Assembly: GCF_029544075.1 (NCBI RefSeq)
Contig: NZ_JAJQJH010000005.1
Span: 1-64,000 of the forward strand
Length of the DNA stretch: 64,000 nucleotides
Origin: Chromohalobacter canadensis
GTDB lineage: Bacteria > Pseudomonadota > Gammaproteobacteria > Pseudomonadales > Halomonadaceae
Direction of reading: 5' to 3'
The notes under the pieces are model-generated. The model was given only the letters and a program-made list of their open reading frames with translations, searched no databases and was not told the DNA's origin. Both the position numbers and the translations under genes were made by a program. Positions within the stretch are counted from its first letter, which is position 1. The number at the start of each line of letters is the position of its first letter. Positions 40,495-47,539 of this stretch are shown here, in pieces.

Positions 40495-41874
40495 GTGGCA
40501 CAACTATCATTCAAGGCAGCCGGCCTCGCCATGGGCGTTACCGGCACACTGGCTTTTGCTGCGCCGGCATTGGCACAACAAGACACCGAGGCCATGCAGC
40601 GCCAGTTGGATGCACTACGCGCGCAAGTCGAGCGTATGGAGCAGCAACTCGACGCTCAGCAGTCGACCACGACCGCCGACAGCAGCCAGGATACCGCGCA
40701 AACGCGTGACCTCGCCGAGGAAAACCGCTCACTGATCGAGTCGATCCAGAACTCGCAGTTCAGCGGTACCCTTCAGATGAAAGGCGTTTATAACGACTGG
40801 GACCAGGTCGACAAGGACACTGGCGGCGACATGAACTTCGGTAAGTTCACCCTCGGCGTCGACGGTCAGCACGGCGACTTCTTATATTCGTTCGAATATC
40901 GCTTCTACGATGGCTACCAGTTCCTCAAGAAGGGCTGGATGGGCTATCAGGCCAGCGACAACGACACCGTCAAGGTGGGCCTGGTCCAGACGCCGTTCGG
41001 CAACATGGATTACGGCTACCTGGGTTGGTATGGCAACCTGCCGTATCTCGCCGGCTTCAATGACAACCAGAACGCCGGTATCAAGTGGGATCATAGCCAG
41101 GGCGCCTGGGATACCTCGCTGGCCTTTTTCAAGAGCGACCAGTTGGGTGATAGCAACGAGCATTACGGCGCCAACGCCATCGGCGGCACCTCCGACGCCG
41201 TTGGTGTAAATAGCCAAGGCGTTCTAGATGAAGACGATCCCAATGCTGCGCGTGGCAACCAGGGTAATACCGAAGAAAATCAGCTCGCCGGCCGTGTCGC
41301 CTACACCTTCGGTCAGGGCACCGACTACACCACCGAGATCAACTTCTCGGCCAAGGGCGGTCAACTCTACAATAACCAGACCAATGAAAGCGGCAGCAAT
41401 TGGCAGGCCGCCGTGGGCTTGAACGGCAGCTACGGCTCCTGGCTCACACAACTGCAGGCGACCGCCTACGAATATGATGCCGAGAACCCCGGCACCTCGG
41501 AAAGCGGTATTTCCGACGATGTGATTCAGGTCGGTGCATTCAATTTCAATTACCTGATTCCCGCCGAAGGCCAGATGTATTCCGCCAGCGTGGGCTACAG
41601 CATGAACGTCAACTGGGGTGACATCGATAACCTCTACTTCTATAACGACTTCAGCTATATCAGCCCGAACGGCGACTATACGCCAGCCGAGGGCGGCTTC
41701 GGCGAGAATGTCGATGACCCGATGCTCAACGACCTGGGCATGAAAGTCACAGCCGGCCCGTATTACGCCTGGTTCAGTGTTGTTTCCAACAAGAACGCAC
41801 TCGGCTACTTCGGCTCGCCGACCGACGGCAACTGGCACACCAGTCTGCAGACCAACTTCGGTCTCAACTTCTAA
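40495..41874 (+). CDS. DcaP/OprO-like outer-membrane porin
   Basis: 459 residues from a GTG start with CGGAG upstream; the signal peptide AQLSFKAAGLAMGVTGTLAFAAPALA fits only this start. The mature N-terminus is a coiled coil (TEAMQRQLDALRAQVERMEQQL) as in trimeric DcaP-type porins. It is followed by alternating strands (FGKFTLGVDGQHGDFLYSFEYRFYDG, KVGLVQTPFG) and a C-terminal Phe (LQTNFGLNF), the signal for BAM insertion. The substrate is unknown; relatives carry dicarboxylates, phosphate or acyl-sugars. Strong terminator downstream. Confidence 0.82.
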   Translation: MAQLSFKAAGLAMGVTGTLAFAAPALAQQDTEAMQRQLDALRAQVERMEQQLDAQQSTTTADSSQDTAQTRDLAEENRSLIESIQNSQFSGTLQMKGVYNDWDQVDKDTGGDMNFGKFTLGVDGQHGDFLYSFEYRFYDGYQFLKKGWMGYQASDNDTVKVGLVQTPFGNMDYGYLGWYGNLPYLAGFNDNQNAGIKWDHSQGAWDTSLAFFKSDQLGDSNEHYGANAIGGTSDAVGVNSQGVLDEDDPNAARGNQGNTEENQLAGRVAYTFGQGTDYTTEINFSAKGGQLYNNQTNESGSNWQAAVGLNGSYGSWLTQLQATAYEYDAENPGTSESGISDDVIQVGAFNFNYLIPAEGQMYSASVGYSMNVNWGDIDNLYFYNDFSYISPNGDYTPAEGGFGENVDDPMLNDLGMKVTAGPYYAWFSVVSNKNALGYFGSPTDGNWHTSLQTNFGLNF

Positions 41875-41901
41875 GACCTTTACTTGACTAGCTGACGTTT
41901 T

Positions 41902-41929
41902 GCCCCGCTCCCCAGGAGCGGGGCTTTTT
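41902..41929 (+). terminator. Rho-independent terminator of the porin gene
   Basis: GCCCCGCTCC/GGAGCGGGGC (10 bp, 3-base loop) followed by TTTTTA, 27 bases after the stop codon. Confidence 0.92.
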
Positions 41930-42213
41930 ATGTTATGCGCTCTGCTCCACGCCACGTCGGGCCGAGCATGGTGCGCATGCCTTGTCTCGTGCCCGCCCCG
42001 CGCCTTCCTTCTGTACCACACGATTGAACCGATACTTTAAAAGTAAAACATAACTTCAATATCACATTTGATATACCGCTAATGATCAAACACGTGTTCA
42101 AAATGACCTAAATCAACTCATGAAATTTAATTTTAATTTACTTATAAGATACCTTTATTTACATTGAGTAGCTGTCTAGACTGACCGCTTCATAAAAAAA
42201 CGGCATAGAACTA
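41930..42213. other. AT-rich region before the diguanylate cyclase gene
   Basis: The last 170 bases are conspicuously AT-rich. No open frame is supported. Presumably holds the promoter of the GGDEF gene; no box pair was assigned. Confidence 0.4.
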
Positions 42214-43137
42214 ATGTCTATAATATCGACGCAGGGAAAACAACCACTTACCTTCAAGAGACAGTGGGTACGCCTGAGTGTGCTGGCGTGCGTGACCACC
42301 GGCTTGCTTGGCTGGGGTATCGGTGAGTCCCACTGGCCTTGGTACATACAGGCTATTGCGCTGCTATTGCTGATATCACTGACAGCAGGCTGGGTGTTAC
42401 TGAGAATCGAAAGGGACCTTTTACACCCCATGCGGCGGCTCGCGGAGCATGCGCGTCGACTGCATGAAGGTGACAATACCCACCTCATGATGACGACCTA
42501 CCTCACCGAACGCCGCGATGAAGTCGGCGAGCTGGCACGCCAGTTTCAACACTTGGTCGAGGACCTCAAGGCACACAATGCCCAGTTGCTGGAACAATCG
42601 CTCATCGATCCGCTCACGAAACTGGGCAATCGCCGCATGCTGGAAAATCGTCTCGATGTCGCCCTACCGCTGACGCGGCGTCTCGACTGTACGGTGTCAG
42701 TGCTGATGATGGACGTCGACCATTTCAAACCTTATAACGACTACTACGGTCATCCAGCCGGCGACGAGTGTCTGGTGCAGATCTCTGGCGTATTGCGCGA
42801 TACTTTCCGTCGTGAAACGGATATCGTCGTTCGCTTGGGAGGTGAGGAGTTTCTCGTCTTACTCATCGACACCCCTAGTCAAGAGGCCTGGCGCTTGGCC
42901 GATGCCATGCGTGGCATGATTCAGGCGATGGGCATCCCGCACGCGTACTCTCCCAGTGCTGAGGTCGTCACCGTCAGCGTGGGTGTCATCACGAGCCCGC
43001 CTGGGGTCAGCGCGGATATCGATAGAATGGTCGCCTGCGCCGATGAAGCCCTGTATGCCTGCAAGGCCCAGGGCCGCAATACTACCCAGGCGCGTATGCT
43101 CTCGCCCCCCTCCGAGGTGCTTGAGCCCCATACCTGA
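42214..43137 (+). CDS. Membrane diguanylate cyclase (HAMP-GGDEF)
   Basis: 307 residues. Two transmembrane helices (about 18-35 and 42-62) with a very short periplasmic loop, a HAMP-like linker (about 65-125: PMRRLAEHARRLHEG to RDEVGELARQFQHLVEDL) and a GGDEF domain. The active site GGEEF is at residues 209-213, and the inhibitory I-site RETD lies five residues before it. It should make c-di-GMP from two GTP and be product-inhibited. LTKLGNRR and MMDVDHFKPYND are also conserved. Ribosome site weak. It is an opposing activity to the EAL protein at 20716. Confidence 0.93.
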   Translation: MSIISTQGKQPLTFKRQWVRLSVLACVTTGLLGWGIGESHWPWYIQAIALLLLISLTAGWVLLRIERDLLHPMRRLAEHARRLHEGDNTHLMMTTYLTERRDEVGELARQFQHLVEDLKAHNAQLLEQSLIDPLTKLGNRRMLENRLDVALPLTRRLDCTVSVLMMDVDHFKPYNDYYGHPAGDECLVQISGVLRDTFRRETDIVVRLGGEEFLVLLIDTPSQEAWRLADAMRGMIQAMGIPHAYSPSAEVVTVSVGVITSPPGVSADIDRMVACADEALYACKAQGRNTTQARMLSPPSEVLEPHT

Positions 43138-43217
43138 TAGCGCCCGGCCAGAACCGCTAGGGCAACAAGCACTTTAACCATCCCCTTCGTTCTACCGACA
43201 CGTTGGTACTTGCGGGG

Positions 43218-43250
43218 TTGGCATGCCTAAAATACTGTATATAATTACAG
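43218..43250 (+). promoter_or_regulatory. Sigma-70 promoter overlapped by a LexA (SOS) box
   Basis: TTGGCA (43218-43223), 16-base spacer and perfect TATAAT (43240-43245). The 16-mer CTGTATATAATTACAG at 43235-43250 matches the gammaproteobacterial LexA consensus (CTGT-N8-ACAG, AT-rich core) at 14 of 16 positions and covers the -10 box, an ideal repressor position. Transcription would start near 43252 and give a leader of about 107 bases before satD. Confidence 0.8.
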
Positions 43251-43358
43251 CCAAAAGATATTACGCCTAGCTCCATAATCCGGTTATTTTGCGATCAGCT
43301 AGACTTATCGATTTATTATACTATTATTGCCATGTATCGTATTAAAAGGCGATAAAGC

Positions 43359-44009
43359 ATGAGTGAAACTCCCCTCGGCGTACTGACCGGCGACATTGTC
43401 GGGTCACGCCGCATCAATGACCACACGCGGCTCGATCAAGCGCTCGAGAGCACATTAGGGCTCCTCGAATCGCAATACGGAGCACGCGTGGACCGCTACC
43501 GAGGCGATGGCTTTCAAGTCGCCTTGCGCTCGCCCGCGCAAGCCATGACGGCCGCCGTACTGGCCCGTGCTGCGTTAATACGGCACTCCCCTTCTCGACG
43601 CGAGACCTGGGACGCACGCATCGCAGTGGCCGTCGGCCTGGGGCACTTACCCGAAACGGAGCGTTTCGCCTCGGCCAATGGCGAGGTTTACGTGCGCTCT
43701 GGCCAAGCCTTGGATGCCTTGAGCGGGGGCGATACGCGCTTTGCACTGTCATTGCCCGAGCCTAATGACGCCTTGGCCCTATTGACGCGTTTCGCCGATG
43801 CCATCATCCAGGGCTGGACCCATAACGCCGCCGAAGTGATGTACTGGCGACTGCAGCATGCCGAAACCCAACAGGCCTTGGCCAAACGCCTCGGACGTGC
43901 GCAGTCGACTATCCATCAACGTTTGCACGCCGCGCGTTGGCCGCTGATCGAGGAATATCTCACGCATGTCAGTCAGCGCATCACGGCCATCATGGAGGCT
44001 CCACGATGA
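43359..44009 (+). CDS. satD: SatD-family protein with cyclase-like motifs and C-terminal HTH
   Basis: 216 residues. The N-terminal GVLTGDIVGSRRI and the later DRYRGDGFQVALR mark the SatD family. Their spacing and sequence recall the metal-binding strand (DIVGS) and GDG turn of class III nucleotide cyclases; whether catalysis is retained is unknown. The C-terminal part (about 165-205: QQALAKRLGRAQSTIHQRLHAARWPLIEEYL) looks like a helix-turn-helix. Streptococcal satD was named from an acid-tolerance locus but its biochemistry is not settled. It is the first gene after the LexA-box promoter, and its stop overlaps the next start (ATGA). Confidence 0.8.
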   Translation: MSETPLGVLTGDIVGSRRINDHTRLDQALESTLGLLESQYGARVDRYRGDGFQVALRSPAQAMTAAVLARAALIRHSPSRRETWDARIAVAVGLGHLPETERFASANGEVYVRSGQALDALSGGDTRFALSLPEPNDALALLTRFADAIIQGWTHNAAEVMYWRLQHAETQQALAKRLGRAQSTIHQRLHAARWPLIEEYLTHVSQRITAIMEAPR

Positions 44010-44746
44010 TCGGTTCTCCCTTGACCACGCTATTGATGTTGCTGATCGCGCACCTGGCCGGTGACTTTCTGCTCCAGAGCGCTGCTTGGGTTCGCGACAA
44101 GAACGCTCGTCGCCAGCGTTCCCGTGCCCTTTACTTGCACGCCGGCGTGCATGGCGCGTTGGCCTGGCTGGTATTCATCTACTCTCAACCCCTTGCCATC
44201 GCTTTGCTGGGGGCGGTTTTCATCGCCGTCACACATCTCGTCATCGATGCTTTCAAGAGCCACGCCCCGGCCGAGCACGTGCGTTACTTCGTCGCCGACC
44301 AGGCCCTGCATGTCGCCGTGCTCGTCATCGTATGGGCATGGTTGGTCGGTGACGGCGCTTGGCTCGGCCACGCTGTCGCGTGGCTATTGCATCCTCGGAC
44401 CCTGCTGGTGGCCTTGGCGTATCTAATCGTCATGCGGCCATTCTCGATTCTCATCGCCCTGATCATGCGTCGTTGGAGCCATGGCGTGGACAACAGCGGT
44501 ACGCTCGCCGACGCGGGCGCGCGTATCGGCATGCTCGAGCGGTTTCTGGTACTGACCTTCGTGCTGGCCGACCAGCTTGTGCCCATCGGCTTCCTGCTGG
44601 CCGCTAAGTCGGTATTGCGCTTCGGCGATCTGCGCGAGGACCGCGACCGCAAGCTCACCGAATACGTCCTGCTGGGCACCATGCTGAGCTTCTCGTTGAC
44701 GCTCACCCTGGGCATACTGATCGTCCACTGGTATGCCGCCTTGTAA
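44006..44746 (+). CDS. DUF3307 multi-pass membrane protein
   Basis: 246 residues, about six hydrophobic segments. The N-terminus LLMLLIAHLAGDFLLQSAAWVRDKN with its HxxGDFxxQ pattern is the DUF3307 hallmark; HLVIDAFKSH (about 79-88) carries a second conserved His/Asp pair and could bind metal. GGAGG precedes the ATG inside satD and the genes overlap by 4 bases, so they are co-translated. A long cytoplasmic linker with RDRDRKL lies near the C-terminus. Partner and function unknown; pairing with SatD recurs in other bacteria as I recall it. Confidence 0.8.
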   Translation: MIGSPLTTLLMLLIAHLAGDFLLQSAAWVRDKNARRQRSRALYLHAGVHGALAWLVFIYSQPLAIALLGAVFIAVTHLVIDAFKSHAPAEHVRYFVADQALHVAVLVIVWAWLVGDGAWLGHAVAWLLHPRTLLVALAYLIVMRPFSILIALIMRRWSHGVDNSGTLADAGARIGMLERFLVLTFVLADQLVPIGFLLAAKSVLRFGDLREDRDRKLTEYVLLGTMLSFSLTLTLGILIVHWYAAL

Positions 44747-44768
44747 CGTCAACGCCGGAGACGCCGCC

Positions 44769-45677
44769 ATGCCAACGCCACGCTTACATTCGTCCCAAGC
44801 GCGATGGCGGCTCCCCCTGCCCTGCCTACCGATGCCCTGCCTACCGATGACCTGGCTTATCGTTGTCTGCTTGCTCGCGCTGACGGCGTGCAGTGGTACG
44901 CCGATGTTGGAGTCACGAGACGGCTATCGAGTCGATCACCGTTATCAGTCCAGCGCCCAGAGCAGCCGCGTGCGCCATTTAGTGCTGCATTACACCGACA
45001 GCGATGCACAGCGTTCGCTACGCACGTTGACCGGGCCACGCGTGAGCTCACACTATTTAGTGACACGCGAGGCGACGCCGAGAATTTATCAACTAGTCGA
45101 TGAATCGCGACGCGCCTGGCATGCCGGTGCTAGCGCCTGGGGTTCGCGTTCAAACCTCAATGACACTTCCATCGGCATCGAGATCGTCAACCGAGGGCCA
45201 CGCGACACGCCCCGTGGACGTACCTGGACACCCTACCCCGCGCGACAGATCGACACGCTCATTGCCCTGGCGCGCGATATAATCGAGCGCCACGATATCG
45301 ACCCGGTGGATGTCGTGGGACACGCCGATATTGCCCCACAGCGCAAGATCGACCCCGGCCCGCGCTTCCCTTGGTATCGCCTGTATCGCGCGGGCATCGG
45401 AGCCTGGCCGGAGACGGAGCGCGTCATGGCCTACCAGAGGCGCTTCATGACATCGCCGCCCTCGCTCATCCAATGGCAGCGCGCACTGGCGGTGTACGGC
45501 TATCCCGTCCGTGTCACCGGCCGCTTCGACGCGCTAACGCGAGATACCTTGCGCGCCTTTCAGATGCACTTCCGCCCCACACGCCATGACGGCTATCCGG
45601 ATGCGCACAGCGCCGCCATCCTCTGGGCGCTGCTGGAGAAATACCGGCCCGAGGCTAAACCTGCGGGTAATGAATGA
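44769..45677 (+). CDS. AmiD-like N-acetylmuramoyl-L-alanine amidase lipoprotein
   Basis: 302 residues. Lipoprotein signal ending LLALTACSG (Cys about residue 41), Amidase_2 domain with zinc-site motifs HYTD, GIEIVNRG and GHADIAPQRKIDPGPRFPW, and a C-terminal peptidoglycan-binding domain (YGYPVRVTGRFDALTRDTLRAFQMHFRP). It should cleave the lactyl-Ala bond of (anhydro)muropeptides from the outer-membrane inner face. It starts 22 bases after the DUF3307 stop with GGAG upstream, so it is probably the third gene of the LexA-box unit. Tail-to-tail overlap of 23 bases with the next gene. Confidence 0.9.
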   Translation: MPTPRLHSSQARWRLPLPCLPMPCLPMTWLIVVCLLALTACSGTPMLESRDGYRVDHRYQSSAQSSRVRHLVLHYTDSDAQRSLRTLTGPRVSSHYLVTREATPRIYQLVDESRRAWHAGASAWGSRSNLNDTSIGIEIVNRGPRDTPRGRTWTPYPARQIDTLIALARDIIERHDIDPVDVVGHADIAPQRKIDPGPRFPWYRLYRAGIGAWPETERVMAYQRRFMTSPPSLIQWQRALAVYGYPVRVTGRFDALTRDTLRAFQMHFRPTRHDGYPDAHSAAILWALLEKYRPEAKPAGNE

Positions 45678-46212
45678 TGTCGTGAAAGCGCACCGCATGA
45701 TCGCCAGGGTTGCGATAGCCATGCTCGCGGTCGGCGGCAAAACGGCGTGCCTCGCCAGTGCCGAGCGTGTCCCACGTCCCATCGAGGCCCAAATCCAGCA
45801 CGCCTTCGAGTACCACGACGTGCTCGACCACGCCACGCTCGTGGGGCGATGACTCGCTACACGCGCCCGGTGCCAGCTCGATCAAGAACATCTCGAAGCG
45901 CAGGGCCGGGTCGAAGGCGAAGAGCGGGGTCACCGTCATGCCGGCAGCGGCGTCTTCCAGTACCGCCGTGGCGGCGTTGTTCGGGGGGCCACCCTCAACC
46001 GAAGCCTGTTCGAAGAACAGCGAGAACGACACTCGGAATCCACCTGAGATTTTCCATAACGTCGCCACGGTGGGGCTCGACTCACCACGTTCGATCTGCC
46101 CCAGCATCGCCTTGCTGACCCCCGTGGCGCGAGATGCCCGATCCAGGCTCCAGCCTTGCGCGGCGCGCAGCGTCTTGAGTGTCGCGGCAATGTGCGGTGT
46201 CGGTTCCTGCAT
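45655..46212 (-). CDS. XRE-family regulator with C-terminal cupin domain
   Basis: 185 residues from the ATG at 46212; a TTG 15 bases upstream is less likely. HTH_3 at about 5-60 (LKTLRAAQGWSLDRASRATG and SKAMLGQIERGESSPTVATLWKIS) and a cupin_2 domain at about 105-175 (FEMFLIELAPGACSESSPHERGVVEHVVVLEG to GEARRFAADREHGYRNPG). These proteins usually repress a neighbouring catabolic or transport gene and respond to a small ligand. It is divergent from the BenE-type permease with a perfect palindrome between them. Confidence 0.92.
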   Translation of the reverse strand: MQEPTPHIAATLKTLRAAQGWSLDRASRATGVSKAMLGQIERGESSPTVATLWKISGGFRVSFSLFFEQASVEGGPPNNAATAVLEDAAAGMTVTPLFAFDPALRFEMFLIELAPGACSESSPHERGVVEHVVVLEGVLDLGLDGTWDTLGTGEARRFAADREHGYRNPGDHAVRFHDIIHYPQV

Positions 46213-46303
46213 ATCCCTGCTCTCCAATGACCTTCCCTGAAATGACTACACCGTGGATCAATGCACTGCAGATTAATTGTACGTCAACGTCGGCGCTGCT
46301 ATC

Positions 46304-46319
46304 GTGCGTTATAACGCAC
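46304..46319. promoter_or_regulatory. Perfect palindrome, probable operator of the XRE-cupin regulator
   Basis: GTGCGTTATAACGCAC, 16 bp, lies in the 148-base divergent region between the regulator and the BenE-type gene, 42 bases before the permease ATG. Its centre contains TATAAC, which may also serve as a -10 element. Confidence 0.7.
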
Positions 46320-46360
46320 AACACGCCAAAATCAGCCGACCGCCTGGGCAAGGAGCCACC

Positions 46361-47539
46361 ATGCGTCAGCCTTTTTTCCTACGCGATCTTTCCGTCTCGG
46401 CTATCGTGGCGGGGTTCGTGGCCGTGCTGGTGAGCTACGCCAGTTCAGCGGTGATCGTCTTTCAGGCCGCCGAGGCCGCTGGCGCCAGTCCCGCGCAGAT
46501 CGGCGGCTGGCTAAGCACCCTGGGGCTGGGCATGGGCGTCACTTCGCTGGGGTTGTCGCTTTACTATCGCGTGCCAGTGCTGACTGCCTGGTCGACCCCC
46601 GGCGCGGCGTTACTAGCGACGAGTCTGGGTGACTACACACTTGCCGAGGCCATTGGCGTATTCCTGTTCTCGGGCGCGCTGATGGTGATATGCGGAGTCA
46701 CGGGGATCTTCGCGCGGCTCATGGAGCGCATTCCGCACGCCCTTGCCGCTGCCATGCTAGGCGGGGTGTTGCTGCGCTTCGGGCTAGAAGCCTTCGCTTC
46801 CCTCGAGGATAATCTCACCCTGGTGGGCGCCATGTGCATCGCTTATCTGCTAGGGCGACGCTATTGCCCCCGCTACGCGGTGCTCGGTGTCCTCCTGGCG
46901 GGGTTGGCCGTCGCCGGGCTGCAAGGCGGCATCGACACGACACGTGTCACGCTGGCCATCGACATGCCCGAACCCATCGCGCCGAGCTTCACGCTGTCAT
47001 CGCTGATCGGCGTGGGCATTCCGCTGTTCGTGGTCAGCATGGCGTCTCAGAACGCGCCAGGCGTGGCGACCCTGCGAGCGGCCGGTTATACGCCACCGCT
47101 GTCGCCGCTGATCGCCTGCACCGGGTTGGCGACGCTGATATTGGCGCCACTGGGCGGCTTCTCGATCTGCCTGGCGGCGATCACCGCCGCCATCTGCATG
47201 GGACCCGAGGCGCATCCCGACCCTGGACGGCGCTACATGGCCGCCGCTTGCGCGGGGGCGTTCTACTTGCTAGCGGGCGTCTTCGGCGGCTCCATCGGCA
47301 CGTTGTTTGCCGCCCTGCCCGGCCCTTTGGTATTGGCCATCGCGGGGCTGGCGCTATTGACCACCATCGGCGGTAGCCTGCATAACGCCCTGTACGACGC
47401 AACCCAGCGCGATGCGGCGCTGGTCACCTTTCTCATCACCGCCTCGGGGGTGACGCTACTAGGTGTCGGCGCCGCGTTCTGGGGCCTCGTCGGCGGAATG
47501 CTGACCCGGGCGCTGCTCACGCCCGCCAAGCGTGATTAG
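46361..47539 (+). CDS. BenE-family benzoate/proton symporter-like permease
   Basis: 392 residues, about twelve hydrophobic helices. AAGGAG lies 6 bases before the ATG at 46361; the longer frame is rejected. Family marks include VLTAWSTPGAALLATS (about 66-82), GDYTLAEAIGVFLFSGALM and VSMASQNAPGVATLRAAGY (about 227-245) followed by GGFSICLAAITAAICMGPEAHPD. BenE relatives take up benzoate, but no ben/cat genes are nearby, so the substrate is open. The final 4 bases overlap the convergent ppc gene. Confidence 0.88.
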   Translation: MRQPFFLRDLSVSAIVAGFVAVLVSYASSAVIVFQAAEAAGASPAQIGGWLSTLGLGMGVTSLGLSLYYRVPVLTAWSTPGAALLATSLGDYTLAEAIGVFLFSGALMVICGVTGIFARLMERIPHALAAAMLGGVLLRFGLEAFASLEDNLTLVGAMCIAYLLGRRYCPRYAVLGVLLAGLAVAGLQGGIDTTRVTLAIDMPEPIAPSFTLSSLIGVGIPLFVVSMASQNAPGVATLRAAGYTPPLSPLIACTGLATLILAPLGGFSICLAAITAAICMGPEAHPDPGRRYMAAACAGAFYLLAGVFGGSIGTLFAALPGPLVLAIAGLALLTTIGGSLHNALYDATQRDAALVTFLITASGVTLLGVGAAFWGLVGGMLTRALLTPAKRD

